Of a DNA stretch of 64,000 bases, positions 56,723-64,000 are shown one piece after another. Position 1 is the first letter of the stretch; each line of letters begins with the position of its first letter. Both the position numbers and the translations under genes were made by a program. Source of the DNA: Bog-756 sp963745955 (GTDB taxonomy: Bacteria > Actinomycetota > Acidimicrobiia > Acidimicrobiales > RAAP-2); assembly GCA_963745955.1 (NCBI GenBank), contig CAVUZI010000011.1, positions 1,054,001 through 1,118,000 on the forward strand. Reading direction: 5' to 3'. A model generated the notes under the pieces. It searched no databases. It saw nothing but the letters and a program-made list of their open reading frames with translations, and was not told where the DNA came from.

Positions 56723-58288
56723 ATGGCTGTCATAGACAGAGTCGGGAACACGGGAATGACCGGCGAGGGGATCTACATCGCACCGGGCCAATCCGGGAGC
56801 CTGGTGGACGTGAAGCCCCGCTACGAAAACTTCATCGGCGGGCACTGGGTGCCACCGACCAAGGGCGAGTACATGCAGAACGTGTCCCCGGCCACAGGGC
56901 ATGCCTTTACCGAGGTGGCCAGGTCCAGCGCCGAGGATGTCGAACTGGCGCTCGACGCCGCCCATGCGGCCAAGGACGCCTGGGGCGAAGCCTCGCTGAC
57001 CGAGCGGGCTGCCGTGCTCAATGCGGTAGCCGACGCCATCGAGGCCAACCTGACGATGTTGGCTGTCGCCGAGAGCTGGGAGAACGGAAAGCCGGTGCGT
57101 GAGACACTGGCGGCCGACATCCCGTTGGCCGTCGACCACTTCCGGTACTTCGCCGGCGCCACCCGATCTCTCGAGGGCCGCTCGACCGAGATCGACAAGG
57201 ACACGGTGGCCTACCACTTTCACGAGCCGCTGGGCGTGGTCGGCCAGATCATCCCGTTCAACTTCCCGATCCTGATGGCCGCGTGGAAGATCGCCCCCGC
57301 GCTGGCCGCCGGCAACTGCACAGTGGTGAAGCCGGCGTCCCCCACCCCATGGTCGATCCTCAAGCTGGCCGAGGTGATCGGGGACATCGTGCCACCCGGT
57401 GTTCTCAACATCGTGACCGGCCCGGGCGGCGAGATCGGCAAGGCCCTTGCCTCCAGCCCGCGCATCGCCAAGATCGGGTTCACCGGCGAGACCACCACGG
57501 GACGGCTCATCATGCAATACGCGGCGGAGAACCTGATCCCCTCCACCGTCGAGCTCGGCGGCAAGTCGCCGAACATCTTCTTCGCCGATGTCATGGATCA
57601 GGACGACCGGTTCCTGGACAAGGCCATCGAGGGCCTCGTGCTCTACGCCTTCAACAAAGGTGAGGTCTGCACCTGTCCTTCGCGGGCGCTTGTCCAGGAG
57701 TCGATGTACGACCAGTTCATGGAACGCTGCCTGGACCGGATCGGCCGGATCACCCAGGGCAGTCCCCTCGACCCGACCACCCAGATCGGGGCCCAGAACT
57801 CGGCCCAGCAGCTCGAGAAGATCACCGGGTACGTCGACATCGGAATCCAGGAGGGTGCCGAGGTGCTGATCGGTGGCGAACGCGCGCCCCTCGGCGGTGA
57901 GCTCGTCGACGGGTACTACTTCGAGCCGACCGTCATGAAGGGCCACAACAACATGCGGATCTTTCAAGAGGAGATCTTCGGCCCGGTGCTCGCCGTCACG
58001 ACCTTCACCGATGAGGCGGATGCCATCCGCATCGCCAATGACACCCTCTACGGCCTCGGTGCAGGCGTGTGGACGAGGAACGGCAACCTCGCCTATCGGA
58101 TGGGACGGGCGATCAAGGCAGGTCGGGTGTGGACGAACTGCTATCACCTCTATCCGGCCGGAGCGGCGTTCGGGGGGTACAAGATCTCGGGCGTCGGACG
58201 GGAGAACCATCAGATGATGCTGGAGCACTACTCCCAGACCAAGAACCTGCTCGTCAGCTACAGCGACGAGCCCCTCGGGTTCTTCTAG
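56723..58288 (+). CDS. NAD-dependent aldehyde dehydrogenase (acetaldehyde type)
   Basis: The product has 521 residues with ATG start and AAGGAG seven bases upstream. Core motifs: GVVGQIIPFNFPILMAAWKI, KIGFTGETTTGRLIMQ for NAD, VELGGKSPNIFFAD with the general-base Glu, and NKGEVCTCPSRALVQES with the nucleophile Cys. RVWTNCYHLYPAGAAFGGYK at the end fits the acetaldehyde/alcohol-oxidation ALDH group. The DUF779 gene follows after 14 bp, the common pairing for this subgroup. It likely oxidises acetaldehyde or another short aldehyde to acid. Confidence 0.9.
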   Translation: MAVIDRVGNTGMTGEGIYIAPGQSGSLVDVKPRYENFIGGHWVPPTKGEYMQNVSPATGHAFTEVARSSAEDVELALDAAHAAKDAWGEASLTERAAVLNAVADAIEANLTMLAVAESWENGKPVRETLAADIPLAVDHFRYFAGATRSLEGRSTEIDKDTVAYHFHEPLGVVGQIIPFNFPILMAAWKIAPALAAGNCTVVKPASPTPWSILKLAEVIGDIVPPGVLNIVTGPGGEIGKALASSPRIAKIGFTGETTTGRLIMQYAAENLIPSTVELGGKSPNIFFADVMDQDDRFLDKAIEGLVLYAFNKGEVCTCPSRALVQESMYDQFMERCLDRIGRITQGSPLDPTTQIGAQNSAQQLEKITGYVDIGIQEGAEVLIGGERAPLGGELVDGYYFEPTVMKGHNNMRIFQEEIFGPVLAVTTFTDEADAIRIANDTLYGLGAGVWTRNGNLAYRMGRAIKAGRVWTNCYHLYPAGAAFGGYKISGVGRENHQMMLEHYSQTKNLLVSYSDEPLGFF

Positions 58289-58302
58289 CGTCGCAGGCGG
58301 AC

Positions 58303-58707
58303 ATGGGGGCCGGATTGGACGTGGAGGAAAGCGAGAAGCAGGAGCCTGTGGCCCGGGTCGTGGCCACGCAGGAAGCGCTCGATGCCATCGCGCATGTGAC
58401 CGGCGACCGAGGGCCGGTCATGTTCTTCCAGTCGGGTGGCTGCTGCGACGGGAGTCTCCCCATGTGCTTCGGCGACGGCGAGTTCACCGTCGGCAGCCAT
58501 GACATCCGACTGGGTACCGTCGGAGGCTGCCCCTTCTATATCGACCACCGGCAGTTCGAGGCATGGAAGCACACACAGCTCATCCTGGACGTCGGCGCCG
58601 GCGAGCCGGAGGGCTTCTCCCTCGCCGCGGGTCGGGACCGGCATTTCATCACCCGTTCCAAGGTGTTCTCGCCGGCCGAACAGGACGCTCTGGAGAGGGA
58701 CGCATAA
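58303..58707 (+). CDS. DUF779 protein
   Basis: The 134-residue protein starts at ATG 58303 with AGGCGG upstream. It matches DUF779: FFQSGGCCDGSLPMCF and GTVGGCPFYIDHRQFEAWKH, with four cysteines and conserved His. DUF779 genes commonly stand next to aldehyde dehydrogenases; the function is not established. The Cys cluster suggests metal binding or redox activity, which is inference. The gene is 14 bp after ALDH and surely co-transcribed. Confidence 0.85.
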   Translation: MGAGLDVEESEKQEPVARVVATQEALDAIAHVTGDRGPVMFFQSGGCCDGSLPMCFGDGEFTVGSHDIRLGTVGGCPFYIDHRQFEAWKHTQLILDVGAGEPEGFSLAAGRDRHFITRSKVFSPAEQDALERDA

Positions 58708-58755
58708 GGCTGGCACACGGCGGCCGTACGCGACGCAGGGTGGACAACTACTCTC

Positions 58756-59643
58756 GTGCCCGTGGCGGATAATTGCTCCAACCTCGGTGACATGACCGGC
58801 CGCAACGTCGTCATCACCGGAGGGAACAGCGGCATCGGCAAGGCCACAGCCACGGCACTGGCACGACTCGGCGCGAGAGTGGTGATCACGGCCCGGGACG
58901 CCGGCCGGGGTGAGCGGGCGGTGGGCGACATCAAGCGGGCGAGCGAAAGCGACTCGGTCGATTGCATTCCCCTGGACCTGGCCAGCCTGGATTCGGTGCG
59001 CACCTGCGCCAAGGCGTTGCTCGATCACCTGGAGGAGATCCACGTCCTCGACCTCAATGCCGGCGGGGTGCTGTCGCGTCGCGAAGTCACCCAGGACGGG
59101 TTCGAGATGCAGTTCCAGGCCAACCACCTCGGGCACTTCCTCCTGAGCTTGCTCTTGCTCGACCGGCTGCGGAAAAGCGCTCCCGCCCGGGTGGTCGTGG
59201 TCTCCTCGTGGGGTCATACGCAGGCCCGCGGCGGTCTCGACTTCGGCGACCTCCAGTGGGCCGCCCGCCCATACCGGGGATCGTCCGTCTACAGCGCGAC
59301 CAAGCTGATGAACCTCTACTTCACGTTCGAGCTCGCCCGACGAACGGCCGGGTCGGGGATCACCGTCAATGCACTCCACCCCGGGTTCGTGGCCAGCGGC
59401 TTCGCCATGAGCGGGGACACGAAGTGGCTCCGGCTCGCCATCACGATCAGCCGTCCCTTTGCCCGCAGCCCGGAGAAGGGGGCACGAACGGCAGTGTGGC
59501 TGGCTGCGTCGCCCGATGTGACGAGCATCACCGGGCGGTACTTCGTCGACTGCCGGACCGAGGAGCCGGCCAAAGCGGCTCTGGACACAGAAGCGGCCCG
59601 CCGTTTCTGGGAGGTCAGTGAAGCGCTCACCGGCATCGCCTGA
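58756..59643 (+). CDS. Retinol-dehydrogenase-like SDR
   Basis: The product has 295 residues; GTG start 48 bp after the DUF779 stop. It has NVVITGGNSGIGKATATALA (TGxxxGIG), VVITARDAGRGERA suggesting NADP use, HVLDLNAGGV (NAG), VVVVSSWGH with Ser, SSVYSATKLMNLYFTFELAR with YxxxK, and NALHPGFVASG. It belongs to the group often labelled light-dependent protochlorophyllide reductase or retinol dehydrogenase-like. It may act with the ALDH pair in aldehyde/alcohol metabolism. Confidence 0.85.
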   Translation: MPVADNCSNLGDMTGRNVVITGGNSGIGKATATALARLGARVVITARDAGRGERAVGDIKRASESDSVDCIPLDLASLDSVRTCAKALLDHLEEIHVLDLNAGGVLSRREVTQDGFEMQFQANHLGHFLLSLLLLDRLRKSAPARVVVVSSWGHTQARGGLDFGDLQWAARPYRGSSVYSATKLMNLYFTFELARRTAGSGITVNALHPGFVASGFAMSGDTKWLRLAITISRPFARSPEKGARTAVWLAASPDVTSITGRYFVDCRTEEPAKAALDTEAARRFWEVSEALTGIA

Positions 59644-59905
59644 CAGAGCTCATCCGGCGTATTGATCAGGGATTTCAAACGATTCGTTGCTCCGACAACA
59701 CTGCGTGAAGTCGAGAGCGCGGAAACCCGAATATGCCAACGTGTGACAGGTGCCAGCAGTAGAACGCGTTGCAGTTCCAAGAACAGCGATTCCGTGTGGC
59801 AAGAGGACCATTACGAAGTCAGCGCAACAAGTGTACGATCACCGTGGCAAACGACAATCCGGGGGGCGGACAGTCTCACCGGCGACATCCCAAGGGGGAC
59901 ATTGA

Positions 59906-60388
59906 ATGAGACATCGTTGGACAAAGGTGAGCATGTTGGTAGCCGGTGCACTACTGGTTCCGGCGTCGTTGGGTGTGATGGCATTTCCCGGTGCGGCCTC
60001 AGCCGCAACTCCGGCCGGATCGACGACCTGCAGCGGGATCTCACTCAAGGTCAGCGGGGGCAAAGCGCTGCTGAACTTGACGAAGTGTGGCGACATCACC
60101 AACACCGGCGGCGCGGGATCCATCAACGCCACGGCTCTCGTCCCCAAGAGCGCTCAGAAGGTTGTGTTCACCTGGAAGGCCAAAGGCACCACCACTGCGA
60201 CCATGACCGTCAAGCAGAGTGGTACGGCGTGTGCAAAGGGCTCGAAGGAGTACCTGGCTACCGGCAAGGTTGACTCCGACACCGGGAAAGCCACGTCGAT
60301 CAAGGTGGGGGGCGCGGTCAAAGCTGAAATTTGTGTCACCGCCACCTACGTCACCTCCTTCGTGAAGGGCCAGGTGTTCACCATCTAG
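59906..60388 (+). CDS. Secreted protein of unknown function
   Basis: The 160-residue protein has a clear signal peptide (VSMLVAGALLVPASLGVMAF, cleavage after ASA). The mature part (TTCSGISLKVSGGKALLNLT, KCGDITNTGGAGSINATALV, KKVVFTWKAKG-like, CVTATYVTSFVKGQVFTI) is a small beta-rich domain with four cysteines. ATG start with AAGGGGG upstream. Similar small exported proteins are frequent in Acidimicrobiia-like genomes; no function known. A strong hairpin follows 24 bp after the stop. About 260 bp upstream are non-coding. Confidence 0.75.
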   Translation: MRHRWTKVSMLVAGALLVPASLGVMAFPGAASAATPAGSTTCSGISLKVSGGKALLNLTKCGDITNTGGAGSINATALVPKSAQKVVFTWKAKGTTTATMTVKQSGTACAKGSKEYLATGKVDSDTGKATSIKVGGAVKAEICVTATYVTSFVKGQVFTI

Positions 60389-60411
60389 CCAGGCGGGAGC
60401 GAATCGGAAGT

Positions 60412-60449
60412 GCGACACGGCCCTCGGTGAACTCCGGGGGCCGTGTCGC
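60412..60449 (+). terminator. Strong hairpin after the secreted-protein gene
   Basis: GCGACACGGCCC (60412-60423) and GGGCCGTGTCGC (60438-60449) form a perfect 12-bp stem with a 14-base loop. It begins 24 bp after the stop at 60388. There is no T tract, as is common for actinobacterial terminators. It may equally stabilise the mRNA 3' end. Confidence 0.75.
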
Positions 60450-60506
60450 GTCCGGCGGTGGAACTCTCTGACCGCCGGCCGGCCCACGTGCGAAGCTGAG
60501 ACGACT

Positions 60507-61277
60507 ATGACCTACTGCCTGGCCTTACGGCTCCACGAGGGGCTGGTCTTCCTGGCTGACACCCGGACCAACGCGGGCGTGGACAATGTCAGCTCATACC
60601 GGAAACTGCACCTGATCCAACCCACCCCTGACAAGGTCTTCGTGATCCAGTCCGCGGGTATCCTGGCCACCACCCAGGAGGTACTCGACCGGATCAAGCG
60701 GGACCTCGGTGCCGACAGCAACGAGAGCCTGGCGACGGTCAACCATCTCTTCGAAGCAGCCCTCTACCTCGGGCGCCTGAGCCGTGAGGTGGCCGCGCAA
60801 CACCGTGAAGCCCTGGCCGAGGTGGGCGCCGACGGCACTGCCACCTTCATCCTCGGAGGCCAGGTCGGGAGCGAGCCGCCCGACATCCTGCTGGTGTACC
60901 CCGAGGGGAACTACATCCGCGCCTCTGACGAACGGCCGTTCCTCCAGATCGGGGAGAGCAAGTACGGAAAGTTCATGCTGGAGATGGCCATCCAGGCCAG
61001 GGTCGACATCGACACCGCCACCTCGATTGCCCTCGGCTCGATGATGAGCACCACACGGGCCAACCTCTCGGTCGGGCCGCCCTACGACGGCTGCGTCTAC
61101 TTGAACGACTCGTTCGGCCCGATCGAGTTCCGCCTGGAAAGCGACTCCCCCCTGCTGGAGAGGTTGAGAGAGGCCTGGGAGAGACAGATGCACGCAGCCG
61201 TGAGCGAGATCAAGCGGATCTCACAGGACGATCCGACCATCGACATCCTGGTCATCGACCAGGCCCGGAGGCAGTAG
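60507..61277 (+). CDS. Anbu-type proteasome-like peptidase (COG3484)
   Basis: The 256-residue protein begins MTYCLALRLHEGLVFLADTR and TNAGVDNVSSYRKLHLIQ, the characteristic start of Anbu/bacterial proteasome homologues. After Met removal the Thr would be the N-terminal nucleophile; the lysine in SYRKLH fits the active-site Lys. VFVIQSAGILATTQEVLDRI and IQIGESKYGKFMLEMAI-like segments complete the NTN-hydrolase fold. Such proteins often sit with a transglutaminase-like gene, an alpha-E protein and an ATP-grasp enzyme; none is visible here. It overlaps the glutaminase gene tail-to-tail by 26 bp. Confidence 0.85.
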   Translation: MTYCLALRLHEGLVFLADTRTNAGVDNVSSYRKLHLIQPTPDKVFVIQSAGILATTQEVLDRIKRDLGADSNESLATVNHLFEAALYLGRLSREVAAQHREALAEVGADGTATFILGGQVGSEPPDILLVYPEGNYIRASDERPFLQIGESKYGKFMLEMAIQARVDIDTATSIALGSMMSTTRANLSVGPPYDGCVYLNDSFGPIEFRLESDSPLLERLREAWERQMHAAVSEIKRISQDDPTIDILVIDQARRQ

Positions 61278-62289
61278 CGGGAGCGACCCCGGCCGGCTTG
61301 GAGGCGAAGATGTTGAGCCCGAGCTTCTCGGAGATGTAGCGGGTCGCCCGCTGGCCCCTGACGCTGTTGCCCGCCTCGTCGAGTGGGGGCGAGAAGGTCC
61401 CGAGGCCCCCCTTGCCGGGCGAGATGGTCACGATGCCCCCACTGACGCCACTCTTCCCAGGGAGGCCGACCTCGTAGAGCCAGTCGCCGGAATGCTCGTA
61501 CAGGCCGGCCGTGGCCATGGCCGCGAGCACGTGCTTGCAATGGAACGCCTCGACGACCTGCTGGCCGGTCATCGGGTTGACTCCCCCGCTGGCCAGCGTC
61601 GCCCCCATCACCGCCAGGTCGGCTGCACTGACCAGGAGCGAGCACTGGCGGGTGTAGACGTCGGTGGTCTCGTCGGGGTCGGCATAGAGACGGCCGTAGC
61701 TCTGGAGCAGGTGGGCGATGCCCTGGTTCCGTAGGTTGGTGGTGGACTCCGACGCGTAGACCTCTCGATCCAACTCGAGCTGACGGCCGGCGAAGCGCGA
61801 CAGCCCCTCGCGGATGAATTCCCACCGGTCCTCGCTGGCGGCCCCGGGCACCAGACTGGTGGTGGCCATGGCGCCGGCGTTGACCATGGGATTCATCGTG
61901 CGCTCGTCGTTCAACTCGATGGCCATCACCGAGTTGAAGGCCAGCCCGGTGGCGTTCACTCCGAGCAGCCGGTGGGCCTCCTCATGACCGATGGCGTCGC
62001 ACACCAGGGCGAAGACGAAGGCCTTGGAGATGCTCTGCAACGAGAACAGGTGCGAGGCATCTCCGATCGATGCGCTCCGACCCCCCGCGCCGAAGATGCT
62101 CACCCCGAAAAGCGACGGATCGGTGTTGGCCAACGCCGGGATGTAGTCGGCGACGGCACCCTCATCCAGCGGACGATAGAGCTCGTAGACCTCGCCGAGG
62201 AGCGACTCGACCACCTCGATGGTGGGCAGCTCGCCGGTGGACACGGCCGACGTCGTCGTCGTCTCGTGAAAGGGAAGCGGGATGTGCAC
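61252..62289 (-). CDS. glsA: Glutaminase A
   Basis: The product has 345 residues from GTG at 62289, with GAGGAAGG upstream; a longer frame to 62847 lies antisense to the next gene and is not used. Glutaminase motifs: DPSLFGVSIFGA, SLQSISKAFVFALV (S-x-x-K nucleophile), NAGAMATTSLV, TTNLRNQGIAHLL, YTRQCSLLVSAADLAVMG and GLPGKSGVSGGIVTISPGKG. The serine-dependent enzyme turns glutamine into glutamate and ammonia. It is standard length for family. It overlaps the Anbu gene at its 3' end and diverges from the membrane-protein gene over ~150 bp. Confidence 0.9.
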   Translation of the reverse strand: MHIPLPFHETTTTSAVSTGELPTIEVVESLLGEVYELYRPLDEGAVADYIPALANTDPSLFGVSIFGAGGRSASIGDASHLFSLQSISKAFVFALVCDAIGHEEAHRLLGVNATGLAFNSVMAIELNDERTMNPMVNAGAMATTSLVPGAASEDRWEFIREGLSRFAGRQLELDREVYASESTTNLRNQGIAHLLQSYGRLYADPDETTDVYTRQCSLLVSAADLAVMGATLASGGVNPMTGQQVVEAFHCKHVLAAMATAGLYEHSGDWLYEVGLPGKSGVSGGIVTISPGKGGLGTFSPPLDEAGNSVRGQRATRYISEKLGLNIFASKPAGVAPATASGPGR

Positions 62290-62440
62290 GGCGTCGATTC
62301 CTTCCTCGCTCGGACAGACACGAAGGCTAGTCAGTCGACCCGCCACACCCCGCCGCCGAAGGGCTGGTTCGACGTCGGCCGTGCCTGTCGGGAGCGGCGT
62401 TCCACCGGACGGACCCCACCTGGCGTAGGGTCGGGTACAG

Positions 62441-63853
62441 ATGAGCGACACCCACCCCGATTCCAGGCCCGAGCCGGCCGAGGACGCAGGCACGGCCGAG
62501 GAGGTCCGGCGCCTCCAGGCAGAGCGTGACGCGCTGATCCATGAGGTCGAGGAACTGAAGACCCCCCGGAGGCGGCGGTTCCGTCGAGCGGCCGTCGGCG
62601 TCCTGGTCGCCCTGTCCTGCCTGTTGGTCTTGCTGTCCACCACCGTCGTGTGGGCACACCGGACCGTGCTCAACACCGACACGTTCGTAGGCACCGTCGG
62701 CCCGGTCTTCCAGTACCCGGGCGTGGACGAAGCCGTTGCCACTCGGGCGACGAACCAACTGTTCACCCAGCTGCACCTCCAGACGCGGCTACGAGATGCC
62801 CTGCCGCCCAAGGTCAGCTTCGCCGCCGGGCCGATCACGAGTGCCACCGAGGGCTACGTCGCGGACCAATTGGCAAAGGTCCTGGGCTCGGAGAGGTTCC
62901 AGGCCATCTGGACCCAGACACTGACCACGACCCACAGCTCGGTCGTCGCCGTGTTGCGGGGCCAGAAGACCCCGACGATCTCCACTGCGAACGGCTACAT
63001 CGTCCTCAACACCGTGCCGATCATCAACCAGGCCCTGGGGTCGGTATCCGGGCTGGCCTCCAATCTCACCGGTAAGAAGGTGACGCTGCCGACCATCACC
63101 TCGGCCGAACCCCCCAAGGAAGCGGTCGACAAGCTATCGAAGGCTCTCGGCGTGAAGTTGCCCTCCAACTATGGCCAGATCACCCTCGTGAGGTCGACCC
63201 ATCTTGCCGTCGCACAGCGTGGGGTGCGGGCCTTCGACAGGCTGGCCATCCTCCTACCACTGCTCACGCTGATACTGATCGCGCTCACCTTCTGGCTCTC
63301 CGTGTCCCGCCGCCGGACTCTGGTCCAGTTCCTCGTCGGTAGCTCGCTCCTCCTCATCGTCCTGCGACGCGTCGTAATTCACGAACAGAGTGCGCTGGCC
63401 AACGGCGCCAACAACCCCCAGGTGGCCCAGACGGTCCTTGGGGAGCTGCTGCACGGACTCTTCACACTGACCGCCTGGCTCCTCGCAGTCGCCCTGGTCA
63501 TCTTGGTGGTGGCCCTGCTGGCCGGGCCCTACCCATGGGCCGTGGCCCTTCGACGCTTCGTGGCTCGGACCTGGCGCCAGGGCACCGAGGTCGTGAGCGG
63601 GGAGCGGGGGGCGCGGGCGAAGGCCTGGATACGGACCCATGCAGACGCCCTCCAACTGGTCGGAGCCGTCGTGGCCGGCATCCTCCTGCTCATCGTCAGC
63701 ATCTCCTGGTGGAGCTTCCTTATCATCGGCGTACTCGTCGTTGTCTACGAGATCGCGCTCCAGTGGGCCAAGGGTCGTCCACAAGACGAGACGCCAGACG
63801 GACCGGGGCCCGGGGACGAGGTGGGAGCTCCCACTCATGTCGGCGGTTCGTGA
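62441..63853 (+). CDS. Hypothetical multi-helix membrane protein
   Basis: The 470-residue protein has a charged N-terminus with a short coiled-coil (EEVRRLQAERDALIHEVEEL). Helix 1 is VGVLVALSCLLVLLSTTVVW, followed by a ~190-residue external domain (NTDTFVGTVGPVFQYPGVDE, ATNQLFTQLHLQTRLRDALP). Five more helices follow (LAILLPLLTLILIALTFWL, TLVQFLVGSSLLLIVLR, TAWLLAVALVILVVALLAG and two near the end). Related proteins are common but uncharacterised in actinobacteria. No enzyme motif is seen. Confidence 0.75.
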   Translation: MSDTHPDSRPEPAEDAGTAEEVRRLQAERDALIHEVEELKTPRRRRFRRAAVGVLVALSCLLVLLSTTVVWAHRTVLNTDTFVGTVGPVFQYPGVDEAVATRATNQLFTQLHLQTRLRDALPPKVSFAAGPITSATEGYVADQLAKVLGSERFQAIWTQTLTTTHSSVVAVLRGQKTPTISTANGYIVLNTVPIINQALGSVSGLASNLTGKKVTLPTITSAEPPKEAVDKLSKALGVKLPSNYGQITLVRSTHLAVAQRGVRAFDRLAILLPLLTLILIALTFWLSVSRRRTLVQFLVGSSLLLIVLRRVVIHEQSALANGANNPQVAQTVLGELLHGLFTLTAWLLAVALVILVVALLAGPYPWAVALRRFVARTWRQGTEVVSGERGARAKAWIRTHADALQLVGAVVAGILLLIVSISWWSFLIIGVLVVVYEIALQWAKGRPQDETPDGPGPGDEVGAPTHVGGS

Positions 63854-63884
63854 GCGCAGGCCGCGGGGGCACTAGCCTCATCCC

Positions 63885-64000
63885 GTGACCGACAGAACAG
63901 AGGAAGCGCTGGCGACGTACCGCCAGATGGTGGCCACCCGTGACCGGATCGAAGGGGGCGAGCTCCCCTGGTCGGCGCTGGCTGCCTACTTCACCGAGAA
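63885..64000 (+). CDS. Start of a hypothetical protein, cut by the window end
   Basis: GTG at 63885 opens a frame reading VTDRTEEALATYRQMVATRD, then ELPWSALAAYFTE at the window end. TAGCCT six bases before the start could be a -10 box of a leaderless transcript; no ribosome binding site is seen. Thirty-eight codons are too few to assign a family. Confidence 0.55.
   Translation, partial: MTDRTEEALATYRQMVATRDRIEGGELPWSALAAYFTE

Noticed and set aside
56681..58228. A 515-codon ORF on the minus strand opposite aldehyde dehydrogenase
   Set aside because: A high-GC antisense shadow; the plus strand carries all ALDH motifs.
1..64000. tRNA or rRNA genes
   Set aside because: No tRNA-like cloverleaf with CCA-proximal features or rRNA-like stretch was recognised by eye; a covariance search was not possible.

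Overview
The window looks like chromosomal DNA of a high-GC actinobacterium. GTG starts are frequent, and the first gene carries GYWLVA/DGGIFSFG-type repeats that are typical of secreted proteins in the class Acidimicrobiia. That class assignment is an inference from one protein family plus overall style; no rRNA, tRNA or CRISPR array was seen.

Layout. 1-2.4 kb: end of a secreted repeat protein, a small basic ORF, a truncated gene and an insertion sequence (IS) with visible inverted repeats, next to a fragment of a second copy. 2.4-8.4 kb (minus): an exopolysaccharide-type group (GH26-like glycosidase, processive GT2 glycosyltransferase, acyltransferase-3/SGNH protein), the last two broken by single-base frameshifts. 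8.9-9.7 kb: a secreted NlpC/P60- or CHAP-like protein. 10.6-18.5 kb: the most striking part, three transmembrane Ser/Thr kinases in tandem. Their kinase, membrane and first extracellular segments are almost identical in DNA, but they end in diverged cysteine-containing sensor domains; a FHA-like/helix-turn-helix regulator sits between copies 2 and 3. Copy 3 has a one-base deletion in a C run. 18.5-21 kb: a second full IS (transposase frameshifted), a secreted beta-propeller protein and an IS right-end relic.

21-31 kb: a metabolic and stress block (DMT transporter, PPK2 polyphosphate kinase, lipid kinase, SulP transporter, GH15 glycosidase with a frameshift, SCP2-like protein, glycogen-debranching-type enzyme). 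31-40 kb: secreted or membrane hydrolases (SGNH esterase, PF04185 phosphoesterase), a DUF5666-like membrane protein, a polytopic YfhO/GT39-like protein lying between degenerate IS ends, an EEP-family nuclease/phosphatase and an alkaline-phosphatase-fold enzyme. 39.9-42.7 kb: a surface protein with 420-bp tandem repeats, interrupted by a stop and a frameshift. 42.9-51 kb: lipoprotein hydrolase, NAD(P)-dependent oxidoreductase, patatin, two MFS transporters, a secreted barrel protein and an unknown. 51.2-55.5 kb: a 1,440-residue HD-GYP protein with ten extracellular fibronectin-III repeats. 55.6-64 kb: SDR, aldehyde dehydrogenase with DUF779 partner, second SDR, secreted protein with a strong hairpin after it, Anbu proteasome-like peptidase, glutaminase, a membrane protein and the start of another gene.

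How it fits together. Two trans-envelope signalling designs occur here: the kinase array with its likely FHA/HTH target, and the HD-GYP/FN3 protein. Both put repeated or recombining modules outside the cell. One IS family has left at least seven footprints. At least six otherwise well-preserved genes carry single-base lesions, so either the region is decaying or the sequence has residual indel errors; this must be settled before any broken gene is interpreted.
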